Below are positions 53,117 through 61,353 of a DNA stretch of 64,000 nucleotides, piece by piece. The DNA is from Azotimanducus sp965220185. Its GTDB lineage: Bacteria > Pseudomonadota > Gammaproteobacteria > Pseudomonadales > Azotimanducaceae. Under the pieces are notes generated by a model. That model was not told where the DNA came from, ran no database searches, and saw only the letters and a list, made by a program, of their open reading frames with translations. The number at the start of each line of letters is the position of its first letter. Position 1 is the stretch's first letter. The stretch covers positions 868,001 through 932,000 of the forward strand of contig OZ244807.1 in assembly GCA_965220185.1 (NCBI GenBank), given 5' to 3'. Both the position numbers and the translations under genes were made by a program.

Positions 53117-53293
53117 GAGCCTGCGCCGCAGGAATTCACGGCTGCAAATCCGCTCCCACTCGCCCGTTTGAACATTTGGCCTCGTTCAATTCGATTTCGC
53201 CAAATATGGCTCGATATTATCCTCAAGCGACCGTTCAAACGGGCGGCAGGATCGAATTTTCGCTATCGTGACTCCCTGCGGCGCAGGCTCTAG
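53113..53293 (+). mobile_element. MITE family I, copy d
   Basis: 181 bp, CTAG at both ends, same terminal repeats as copies a-c. It provides the last codons (ACAAGSHDSENSILPPV) and stop of the minus-strand frame 53235-53495. Confidence 0.85.
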
Positions 53294-53495
53294 CGGACGC
53301 TCGTTCCACGAGCTCTCCCTTGATATAAAGCGACAGGCCGTCCGCATCGCGATCGAACTTGCCTTCGATCAAGTGATGCATCTCCCATTCAAGTTCAACA
53401 TTTGTCCACACGTAAGCGCACCCGCTTGCCGAGATTGATCTTCTCTTGCGAAGCGAGTCGCCGAGCCACAGATCGAGCTCGTCCTTGCTGGTCAC
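53235..53495 (-). CDS. Hypothetical protein fused at its end to a MITE
   Basis: 86 residues from GTG at 53495; the open frame reaches back to a TAA next to the AAA gene stop, so the true start is unsure. TSKDELDLWLGDSLRKRRS and WTNVELEWEMHHLIEGKFD look like real protein; DRDADGLSLYIKGELVERAS follows. The tail is MITE-derived. Without the two MITEs the frame would end ARLAQQ and stop inside the rplI 3' end. No family recognised; probably co-transcribed with the AAA gene. Confidence 0.45.
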   Translation of the reverse strand: MTSKDELDLWLGDSLRKRRSISASGCAYVWTNVELEWEMHHLIEGKFDRDADGLSLYIKGELVERASARACAAGSHDSENSILPPV

Positions 53496-53550
53496 TTCGC
53501 AGATGATGCGCCGCCCGCGATAGATGGTCTCGATGCGTGGGTTCAGGTGT

Positions 53551-54333
53551 CTAATTCCTTAGGATGCGCGCGGAGAAAGCCGCTGCGCCCATGGCCAAGC
53601 AATGTCGCGGCCAGCCGAACGACAGGGAGGCTATCCGACTCGCGGCATCTTCGTGCTTGCCTGTCGCGCAGATTGCAGCCAGCATCTTCAAGGTCGATTC
53701 GATACATTCGTCGGGCGCCATCGCGCCCATGTTGACGACCGTTTCCTCTGAGAGCCTGGACATGCCTTCGATCTCTCTGATGCGTCTCTCAGTTTGAGAG
53801 AGGCCAGTGAACACAGCGACGCATGGACACCCTATGCCGTTTGTATGGAGGACCTTGATAAAGGTGTTGAATTGATCGCCCATAGAATGCGCTTCGTCGA
53901 TGTGAATCACAATCTCGATTGAACCGGGTATTCTCATCACCCGATCCTCCCTGATCATTTCAGCGGATTGGCCCTTGCCGACGAGCGAGAGGGCGAGTTC
54001 GATCATCTCGCTTGCGATCTCGGTTGGCTTGTCTACAGTGGCGAGCGCATCTCGAATGGCTACAGCCAAGCCCGGTCTACTGAAGTCATCGGATTCCGAA
54101 AATTTCACGAAGATCGTGTTCTCTGCGGTCTCTTTCGCAAGATGATTGGCCAGCGAGGTCTTGCCGCATCCGGGCGCGCCTTGATAAATTCGAAATACAG
54201 CCTGCGGTTTCTCGCCCGCTGTCGCCAGCGCCTTCTGAAAGGACTGAATCTCGTTACGACGCCCCGCGAAGAAGGGCGCGACATCACGGTCGTCGAACTT
54301 GAGCGCCCGAGCAAGTTCGCGGTTGAATGCCAT
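53551..54333 (-). CDS. AAA-family ATP-binding protein
   Basis: 260 residues from ATG at 54333 (MAFNRELARALKFDDRDVAP); an N-terminal extension to 54471 is possible. Walker A YQGAPGCGKTSLANHLA, Walker B IEIVIHIDEAHSMGD, and a sensor-like CVAVFTGLSQTERRI. PFFAGRRNEIQSFQKAL is the usual entry segment of small ORC/STAND-like ATPases. No effector domain is attached; the next gene in the same direction (53235-53495) may once have been its partner. Confidence 0.7.
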   Translation of the reverse strand: MAFNRELARALKFDDRDVAPFFAGRRNEIQSFQKALATAGEKPQAVFRIYQGAPGCGKTSLANHLAKETAENTIFVKFSESDDFSRPGLAVAIRDALATVDKPTEIASEMIELALSLVGKGQSAEMIREDRVMRIPGSIEIVIHIDEAHSMGDQFNTFIKVLHTNGIGCPCVAVFTGLSQTERRIREIEGMSRLSEETVVNMGAMAPDECIESTLKMLAAICATGKHEDAASRIASLSFGWPRHCLAMGAAAFSARILRN

Positions 54334-54436
54334 GTTGTAATTGAAGCAGGGCGAGGCTTCGTAGTATACCTGCACCTCACTGTACTTCCTCGCTAGCAGA
54401 TTGCCCGCCCAAATCAAATTCGTGCAAAATAGTGAC

Positions 54437-54739
54437 ATGTCGCGAATCATGCAGCGCAGCCGGATATTCAAGCTCGCATTGGCCTTATTCTTGTCGGGTC
54501 AGGCGTTCTCCATCGCGCATGCAAGCGAATTCGGCGAAGTGCCGCATGAGCACAATGGCGTTCAATGCGCGGCGATGATGATCAACAACGATGAACAAGA
54601 CCTGCTTCTCACCTCCGGGAATCTCGTCGCGCCAGAATGGACGGCCGTATCTGTTGCTGGGCTTCAAGCTGCGAGACAAGCGCCGCAAGTGCGAGCGCGC
54701 TCAATCAGGCCGCCGGCGACCGGTCCGCCCTCAATCTAA
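54437..54739 (+). CDS. Small secreted protein before the TonB receptor (DUF2946-like)
   Basis: 100 residues. Signal peptide (RIFKLALALFLSGQAFSIAHA) followed by SEFGEVPHEHNGVQCAAMMI and a Pro/Arg-rich end (ARSIRPPATGPPSI). This plan, with His and Cys near the cleavage site and a basic Pro-rich tail, recalls DUF2946-like proteins found next to TonB receptors for metals. Start chosen at ATG 54437. It lies 75 bases upstream of the receptor gene. Confidence 0.55.
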   Translation: MSRIMQRSRIFKLALALFLSGQAFSIAHASEFGEVPHEHNGVQCAAMMINNDEQDLLLTSGNLVAPEWTAVSVAGLQAARQAPQVRARSIRPPATGPPSI

Positions 54740-54814
54740 ACCTCACGCTTTTTTCATCCCTGACACCGCGAAGCATGCCTTCGTCGTGTCCTATTCAATT
54801 TGTGATTGAGGACT

Positions 54815-57016
54815 ATGAACACACCCATATCCAAGCCAGCGGCGCTTGTACTCGCCGTCGTACTCACTCTTCCCTTGGCCCTGCCCGCCGCAGCGCAAAC
54901 GCCGTCAACCGACGATGGCGCGAGTGCGGTTGAGGAGATTTTCGTCATCGGCAAGCGCCGCGCCTATCAGGGCAACTTCGACGATCTCGAAAAACCATCC
55001 GCAGATCAGTTGATCACCGAACAGCTCCTCCGGGAAGCCGGTGCGCTCAGCCTTGATGACGCCTTGGACTTGTCGGCATCAGTGGCGCGCCAGAACAACT
55101 TTGGTGGCCTGTGGAACGCCTTTTCAATTCGCGGCTTCGCCGGTGATATTAACTTGCCGAGCGGATTTCTCGTCAACGGATTTAACGCTGGACGCGGATT
55201 CGCGGGACCGCGGGACATGGCAGGCATTGAGTCCGTGGAGGTGCTCAAAGGCCCGCGCTCAGCACTGTTCGGACGCGGCGAGCCGGGAGGCACAGTCAAC
55301 CTGGTGACCAAGCGCCCGCAGTTTGAGACAGCAGGCGACTTCCGCGCCACCTATGGGCGCTGGGATCAAATGCGCTTTGAAGGCGATGTCCAGACTACGG
55401 CAGCCGCGGGCGACGAAGTGGGCTTGCGCTTGGTTGGATTCCATGAAGATTCAGAGAGCTTCAGAGAGACTGTCGAGACGGAGCGCTTGGGGCTGTATCC
55501 GTCGATCACCTGGGATGCTTCCGATGCCACCAGCGTGACCTATGAGTTGGAGTACACGAAGCAGGAGATTCCCTTTGACCGGGGCGTTGCCTATTCTGAA
55601 TCCTATGGCTTTACACCGCGCGATACCTTCGTTGGCGAGCCCGGCGACGGACCTATCGAGACCGAAGTGTTTGGGCATCAACTCGAAGTCCAGCACAACT
55701 TTTCAGACAGCTGGAGCGTACTTGCAGGTCTTGGGTACAGAGATACCTCCTTTGAAGGCGGCGCATCCGAAACCAACTTCGCAGGACGCCAGACCTACTT
55801 CTTGGATGGCCGGACCCTGTCGCGCTTCTTCCGCTATCGGGAGTTTGAGTCGGACTACTTCGTAGCGCGCGCGGAAGTTGCTGGCGAATTCAATACCGGC
55901 ACGTTTCGCCACCGGTTGCTCGCAGGCGCCGACTATGACCGTTTCGAGCTCAATTGGTTCATCTTGCGCTACCGGCCAGGGTGGTTTGCGGCGAGCACGG
56001 ACATCAGCACCCTCGATTCGGCAGCGTATCTCTTCCTTGACGTGTTCAACCCGGTCTATGGGCAGTCGCCGCAACCGGTGCCCGGGCCGAACACCAACCG
56101 AGACGAAGACTTGCAAGGACTTGGTGTCTACATCCAAGACCAGATCGACATCACTGATCGCTTGCAGGTTCGCCTTGGACTGCGCATGGATGATTTTGAG
56201 CAGGATCTGACCAACCTTCGTGCGATGCCGGCAACGACTGTCAGTGCATCGGACACCCGCGTCTCGCCGCAGTTCGGCGTCGTCTACTCGGTAAACGATG
56301 CCGTCAGCCTCTATGCTTCCTACGGCGAGGGCTTTCGCCAACAAGCGGGTTCTGACTATCAAGGCCGCCAGTTCGAGCCCAACATCACTGAGTCCGCGGA
56401 GATTGGGTTCAAGCTGGATGCAGCGCAATTTTCTTCAGAAGTTTCGGGCGCGGTCACCTTGTCTTTGTTTGAAGTAGAGCAAAGCAACTTTCTGGTGAAC
56501 GACGACCGGCCGGAGGCCGTCGCTGTCGGGTGGTTTTCCCGAACTGCCGGCAAAGCGCGCAGCCGCGGATTTGAAGTTGACGCGGACCTTGCTGTCAGCA
56601 CCGGCTTCAGTCTGTGGCTTTCCTACGCATACACCGATGCCGAGTTCACCAACAGCCATCTCGAAGCTGACTGGGGCACGCGCATCGAGGAGGGCGACCC
56701 ACTCATCAATTCGCCAAAGCATCAAGTGAACGTACAAGCTAGCCAGAGGTTTGAGGTGGCAGGCATGCCCGTGCAGGTGGGCGCTGGCCTTCAATACACC
56801 GACGAGCGGCAAGGGTTCACTTCCTTTGACTTCGATTTGCCGAGCTACACCACCGCGCGGTTCTTCGGCGAAATCCGGCCAAGCGAGCGCTTTTCGCTTC
56901 GCTTTGACCTCGACAACGCCTTTGACGAAGAGTTCTACACCAACTCCTACGCCGATGTATGGGTGCAGCCGGGCGCGCCGCGTCGCTACCGTGTTTCGGC
57001 CACCTATTCGTTTTAA
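54815..57016 (+). CDS. TonB-dependent siderophore-type receptor
   Basis: 733 residues. Signal peptide (AALVLAVVLTLPLALPAAAQ), plug domain with FSIRGFAGDINLPSGFLVNG, RDMAGIESVEVLKGPRSALF and GRGEPGGTVNLVTKRPQ, then a 22-strand barrel ending in a terminal Phe (RYRVSATYSF). The TonB box is probably the VEEIFVIG stretch. It imports a metal-chelate across the outer membrane. The downstream ABC genes face the same way and may form its inner-membrane partner. Confidence 0.92.
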   Translation: MNTPISKPAALVLAVVLTLPLALPAAAQTPSTDDGASAVEEIFVIGKRRAYQGNFDDLEKPSADQLITEQLLREAGALSLDDALDLSASVARQNNFGGLWNAFSIRGFAGDINLPSGFLVNGFNAGRGFAGPRDMAGIESVEVLKGPRSALFGRGEPGGTVNLVTKRPQFETAGDFRATYGRWDQMRFEGDVQTTAAAGDEVGLRLVGFHEDSESFRETVETERLGLYPSITWDASDATSVTYELEYTKQEIPFDRGVAYSESYGFTPRDTFVGEPGDGPIETEVFGHQLEVQHNFSDSWSVLAGLGYRDTSFEGGASETNFAGRQTYFLDGRTLSRFFRYREFESDYFVARAEVAGEFNTGTFRHRLLAGADYDRFELNWFILRYRPGWFAASTDISTLDSAAYLFLDVFNPVYGQSPQPVPGPNTNRDEDLQGLGVYIQDQIDITDRLQVRLGLRMDDFEQDLTNLRAMPATTVSASDTRVSPQFGVVYSVNDAVSLYASYGEGFRQQAGSDYQGRQFEPNITESAEIGFKLDAAQFSSEVSGAVTLSLFEVEQSNFLVNDDRPEAVAVGWFSRTAGKARSRGFEVDADLAVSTGFSLWLSYAYTDAEFTNSHLEADWGTRIEEGDPLINSPKHQVNVQASQRFEVAGMPVQVGAGLQYTDERQGFTSFDFDLPSYTTARFFGEIRPSERFSLRFDLDNAFDEEFYTNSYADVWVQPGAPRRYRVSATYSF

Positions 57017-57059
57017 GTCTATTAACCAGAGCTTCCCTAGCGTCGCCGCGGCGTAAGCC

Positions 57060-57113
57060 ATGAGCAACGAAGCCGCCGCAGACCGTATCGCATTGATCGA
57101 CATCCTGCATTGA
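57060..57113 (+). CDS. Possible 17-residue leader peptide
   Basis: ATG to TGA, MSNEAAADRIALIDILH, 13 bases before the ABC ATPase start. No clear ribosome site. It may be chance. Confidence 0.2.
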   Translation: MSNEAAADRIALIDILH

Positions 57114-57126
57114 CTCGGAAATTTGT

Positions 57127-57852
57127 ATGACCAACATGCTTCTCGCAAAGGCGCTCAGCGTGGAACGCTCACGCCAGCAAGTTCTCAAGGATGTCTCGTT
57201 CAGCATAGAGCAGGGCGAGGTTCATGCCTTGCTCGGCGGCAACGGCGCCGGCAAGTCAACCGCCTTGCTGACCTTCCTCGGCTTCCTCGCACCGGTGTCC
57301 GGAAGTGCGCATGTTCAAGGCTCGGACGTGCGCGAGGATGTCGGCGCCGCTCGTCGAGCCATCGCCTACCTGCCCGAGGCAGCGGCCTTGTACGGTCACT
57401 TGAATGCGTACGAAAATCTCGTCTACTTCTTGTCGCTCGCGGGCGCGAAGACCGACCGAGAGGCGCTCGATGCCGCCTTGGACCGTGTGGCCTTGCAGAC
57501 CGAGGCTCGCGAAATGCGTATGAACGCTTACTCGAAGGGCATGCGCCAGAAGGTCGCGATTGCCATGGCCATCCTCAGAGCGACGCCGATTCTGCTGCTC
57601 GACGAGCCGACCTCCGGCCTCGACCCTGCAGCGATCGACGATTTCAATCGGCTGGTTCGGGACCTCGCGACAAGCGGCCGCACCATTTTGCTGGTGACCC
57701 ATGACGTCTACGGTGCCTGCCATGTCGCTGATCGAATCCACCTGCTGCACAAGGGCGAGCTCGTTGGCGCCTTCGACCGGCCATCAGAAATGGATCGTAT
57801 TGATACCGAGGCGGTGCACGCCGCCTTCGCGACGCACGCAGCAGTTCGATGA
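57127..57852 (+). CDS. ABC transporter ATP-binding protein
   Basis: 241 residues. Walker A GGNGAGKSTALLTF, signature YSKGMRQKVAIAMA, Walker B ILLLDEPTSGLDP and H-loop VTHDVYGA. The short single-domain form with a SKGMRQK signature is typical of ABC-2 type exporters. It overlaps the first permease gene by 4 bases (ATGA). Confidence 0.93.
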   Translation: MTNMLLAKALSVERSRQQVLKDVSFSIEQGEVHALLGGNGAGKSTALLTFLGFLAPVSGSAHVQGSDVREDVGAARRAIAYLPEAAALYGHLNAYENLVYFLSLAGAKTDREALDAALDRVALQTEAREMRMNAYSKGMRQKVAIAMAILRATPILLLDEPTSGLDPAAIDDFNRLVRDLATSGRTILLVTHDVYGACHVADRIHLLHKGELVGAFDRPSEMDRIDTEAVHAAFATHAAVR

Positions 57853-59285
57853 ACGGGATACTCACCATTGCCCGGGCCGAGTGGCAGCTCTGGCTGCGGT
57901 CGCGCCTTGCGTTGGGCGCATTGCTGATATTTGCGCTGTTGCTGGTGACAACGAGCCTCGTCACGGCGCTTAAGATGATCGAGGCGCAGCATGAGCGCGC
58001 GCATCAGCAAACCGCAGCCGAAGAGACATTTCTATCGCAGCCCGATCGCCATCCGCATCGCATGGTGCATTACGGACATTACGTGTTCCGTCTCCCGCCG
58101 CCGCTCTCGATCATCGACCCTGGCATCGACTCGGTCACCGGGCAGTCGATGTTTCTGGAAGGCCATCGGCAAAACACGGCCATGTTTTCGGATGCAAGGG
58201 CGAGCGCTGAATTCGGCGGATTTGAGGAATTGACGACCGCGCTTGCCTATCAGTTGTTCCTGCCCTTGCTGCTGATCGCCATCGGACATGGCTTGATCCT
58301 CCGCGAGCGCGAGGAGAACACGCTGGCGCCGCTGCTCGCTCAAGGTGTGACAGGCATTCATCTCTATGCGGCCAAGTGGATTGCCCTCGCGGGCGTGTCC
58401 ATGGCGCTGTTGCTGCCGCTTGCCCTCATGTGTGCCTATGCCTTGGCGCAGGGCGCGGCGCCGCTTGCAAGCATCGGCATCGTCAGCCTCTATGCACTCT
58501 ATCTGCTCGTCTGGTGCAGTCTCATCCTGCTGGCATCGAGCCTAGTGCGCTCGCGCGGCCTCGCCCTTGGCGTACTTGCCCTCTGCTGGCTGTGCGCGGC
58601 TTTGATCGTGCCGCGCATTGCCGTCGAATCGGCAAGCAGCGCCCTGCCGGTGCCAGGCAAGATAGCCACTGATCTCAACATGCAGGCCGAGCTGCGCGAA
58701 GTCGGCGATGGCCACGACGCTGGCGCGCCTCAGTTTCAGCAGCTTCAGGCGAACCTGCTCGCGCAATACGGCGTGACACGGCTCGAAGACCTGCCAGTCA
58801 ATTTCCGCGGCATCGTTGCCCAATCCGCGGAAGCGGACTTGACCGAGGTAATGAACCGACATGCCGAAAAGCGCATGGCGCTTGAGGCAGCGCAGGCGAG
58901 GTTCGCCGCCGCCTTTGGCTGGCTGTCGCCGGTTGTGGCGGCGTCGGCGGGCTCCCGGGCGCTCGCAGGCACCGACCTTGCCACCCACCATCGCTTCCTG
59001 CGCGAAGCCGAGGCCGTGCGCTTCGATTTCGTGCAGGGCCTCAATCGTGTCCATGTCGAGCAGCTTGCCTATCGCGACGATATGAATCGTAGCGTCGATT
59101 CCGAGTCCGAACGACGCACGCGCATGTCGGCCGACAACTGGAAAGTGCTCGATGCGTTTTCCTTCGCGCCTGCCGAGGCTGGCGAGCGCCTCGCTCGCGC
59201 GAGCGCGCCGATTGCCATGTTGTTCGCGTGGCTCCTGGTGCTTGTCGTCATTGGCATGCTTGCCGTGCGGAGAATGCAGCCATGA
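57849..59285 (+). CDS. ABC-2 type permease (DUF3526-like)
   Basis: 478 residues. N-terminal membrane helix (LALGALLIFALLLVTTSL), a large periplasmic loop, then several helices (LFLPLLLIAIGHGLI, GVSMALLLPLALMCAYAL, YALYLLVWCSLILLASSLV, LGVLALCWLCAALIV) and a C-terminal anchor (MLFAWLLVLVVIGMLAV). Matches the DUF3526 group of transporter subunits often next to TonB receptors. Overlaps the next permease gene by 4 bases (ATGA). Confidence 0.8.
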   Translation: MNGILTIARAEWQLWLRSRLALGALLIFALLLVTTSLVTALKMIEAQHERAHQQTAAEETFLSQPDRHPHRMVHYGHYVFRLPPPLSIIDPGIDSVTGQSMFLEGHRQNTAMFSDARASAEFGGFEELTTALAYQLFLPLLLIAIGHGLILREREENTLAPLLAQGVTGIHLYAAKWIALAGVSMALLLPLALMCAYALAQGAAPLASIGIVSLYALYLLVWCSLILLASSLVRSRGLALGVLALCWLCAALIVPRIAVESASSALPVPGKIATDLNMQAELREVGDGHDAGAPQFQQLQANLLAQYGVTRLEDLPVNFRGIVAQSAEADLTEVMNRHAEKRMALEAAQARFAAAFGWLSPVVAASAGSRALAGTDLATHHRFLREAEAVRFDFVQGLNRVHVEQLAYRDDMNRSVDSESERRTRMSADNWKVLDAFSFAPAEAGERLARASAPIAMLFAWLLVLVVIGMLAVRRMQP

Positions 59286-60544
59286 ACGGCGCGATCCAGG
59301 AATTACAGCGGGAACTGCTGTTTCTGGCCAAAGACCGTGCTGCATTGCTTTGGCTGGGCATCGCCTTGCTTGTTGCGACTCTGTCGGTGTTTCTTGGCCT
59401 GCGTGAAGTTGCCGCGCAGCAGGCGGCTCTCAGTGAACTGATCGATATCGATCACGCCGATCGGGAAGTGGTGTCGGGACTCCAGCAAGATTGGGGCAGT
59501 GCGGCCTACTACACCTTCCACCTGACTTACGATCCGCCGTCTGACTTTGCGTTTGCCGCGCTCGGCCAGCGCGACACCTCGCCTTGGAAACACACTATCC
59601 GCGCGCTCGCCTTGGAAGGGCAGATCTATGAGACTGATGCGGACAATCCCGACTTTGCCTTGATAGGCCGGTTCGACTTCGCATTCGCCGCGGGTATGCT
59701 GGCGCCATTGCTACTGATCCTATTGCTGCATGATCTGCGTTCTCGCGAGCGCGCTGCCGGACGCTATGAACACTTGAGCGCAACCGCGGCGAGTTCGCGT
59801 AGTCCGTGGCGCGCGCGTGCGGTCTTGCGGGTCGGCGCGCTGACGCTGTGCATGATCGTTCCGCTTGTCGCCGGCGGATTGCTGGCCGCAACGCACCCTT
59901 CAAAGCTCGCGCTTGCAAGCCTTGTTGTCGCCGTGCATATCGCATTCTGGTGGGGCATTTGCGCCGTCATTGACCGCTTCGGCTGGAGCAGCCCGGTCAA
60001 CCTGACCGCGCTGATCGGCGCATGGCTCGCGCTCGCTGCGATCGTCCCGGCCGTCATGAAAAGTTCGGTGGAAGCCGCCGTGCCGTTGCCGGACGGCGGC
60101 GAAATCATGCTTGTGCAAAGAGAAGCTGTAAACGATGCCTGGGATCTGCCGAAGTCCGCGACGATGGAACCCTTTTTGGAGCGCCATCCGGAATGGGCGG
60201 ACTACGCGCAGATCAGCCAGCCGTTCGAATGGAAATGGTATTACGCCTTTCAGCAGGTCGGCGATCAGGCAGCAGAGCCGCTGTCGCTCGCCTATCGCGA
60301 GGGGCGCGTCCGGCGTGACCAGCTCGCCGGGATGCTCGTTTGGCTTTCGCCGCCGGCACTCGTCACGCGCCACCTGCAACGCATTGCGGGCACGAGCATG
60401 ATGGACTTGCTCGCCTACGAGCAACGGGTGCGCGAATTCCACGGCGCCCTGCGGCACTACTACTATCCGAGGCTGTTTCGCGATGAGGCCATCTCGGATG
60501 CGAGCCTCCGCGAGCGACCTGATTTCGGCGCAAGGGGGAAATGA
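59282..60544 (+). CDS. ABC-2 type permease (DUF3526-like), second subunit
   Basis: 420 residues from ATG at 59282. Same plan as its neighbour: N-terminal anchor (ALLWLGIALLVATLSVFLGL), exported loop with HLTYDPPSDFAFAALGQRD, helices around AAGMLAPLLLILLLHDL and LCMIVPLVAGGLLAAT. It ends with a soluble tail (LRERPDFGARGK) and no final membrane anchor. Probably forms a heterodimeric channel with the preceding permease. Confidence 0.78.
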   Translation: MNGAIQELQRELLFLAKDRAALLWLGIALLVATLSVFLGLREVAAQQAALSELIDIDHADREVVSGLQQDWGSAAYYTFHLTYDPPSDFAFAALGQRDTSPWKHTIRALALEGQIYETDADNPDFALIGRFDFAFAAGMLAPLLLILLLHDLRSRERAAGRYEHLSATAASSRSPWRARAVLRVGALTLCMIVPLVAGGLLAATHPSKLALASLVVAVHIAFWWGICAVIDRFGWSSPVNLTALIGAWLALAAIVPAVMKSSVEAAVPLPDGGEIMLVQREAVNDAWDLPKSATMEPFLERHPEWADYAQISQPFEWKWYYAFQQVGDQAAEPLSLAYREGRVRRDQLAGMLVWLSPPALVTRHLQRIAGTSMMDLLAYEQRVREFHGALRHYYYPRLFRDEAISDASLRERPDFGARGK

Positions 60545-60573
60545 ACCGTCGCTTCAACGAGCGGAATCTGAGT

Positions 60574-61353
60574 TCACAGCCGCGACACAGCCCGCAACGT
60601 CAGCACCCGCACCAACTGCGCGCGATAGGCGGCGGATGCGTACAGGTCGCTGTTGAAGTTTGATTGATCGAGGCTGACATTTGACAGGTCCTTGACGCCG
60701 AGACCGAGGCTTTCGGCCTCCATCCAACGAAATACCGAGTGCGCGGCACCGGTCACGCCGATTCGCGTCATGTGGTCGAAATTCGCGGCGAACACACCCA
60801 CAATCGCATAGCGCGACGCAGGATTCGGAAACTTCTCATAGGCCGAGGTCGTCGGAATTTGAAACTCAACCTTGGTGATCAGTTCGCCGGTCTTCAGCGC
60901 GTTTTGAAAAAGACCGAGGAAGAAGTTCTCAGCCGGAATCCTGCGCGAATTCGTATGCACGACGGCACCTAGCCCCAACAGGGCGGCTGGATAGTCCGCG
61001 GCTGGGTCGCTGTTCGCGACCGAGCCGCCGATCGTGCCGCGATTGCGCACCTGCGCATCGCCAATCTGACCGGCGAGCTGGGCAAGTGCCGGAATAGATT
61101 CTCGCACTTGCTCGGATGCCGCCACGTCAGCGTGCCGTGTCATGGCGCCAATGGTGATTGTTTTGCGCCCTACATCAATGCCGTCGAGTCCGGTGTCGGA
61201 TAGATCAACGAGTCGCTCCGGCGCATCGAGGAGCTGCTTGATCGACGGAAGTAGCGTTTGACCGCCGGCGAGGTACTTGGCCTTGTTCGACTTGCCTTGC
61301 GAGCGCACGGCGTCGCGCAGCGAAGCGGCTTTCAGATAGCGAAACCTATTCAT
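60574..61353 (-). CDS. Molybdenum hydroxylase FAD-binding subunit (CoxM type)
   Basis: 259 residues. FAD-binding motifs AKYLAGGQTLLPSIKQL and RNRGTIGGSVANSDPAADYP are intact. It passes electrons from the iron-sulphur subunit to an acceptor. Its ATG overlaps the large-subunit stop by 4 bases. Order is S-L-M from the right. Confidence 0.9.
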   Translation of the reverse strand: MNRFRYLKAASLRDAVRSQGKSNKAKYLAGGQTLLPSIKQLLDAPERLVDLSDTGLDGIDVGRKTITIGAMTRHADVAASEQVRESIPALAQLAGQIGDAQVRNRGTIGGSVANSDPAADYPAALLGLGAVVHTNSRRIPAENFFLGLFQNALKTGELITKVEFQIPTTSAYEKFPNPASRYAIVGVFAANFDHMTRIGVTGAAHSVFRWMEAESLGLGVKDLSNVSLDQSNFNSDLYASAAYRAQLVRVLTLRAVSRL

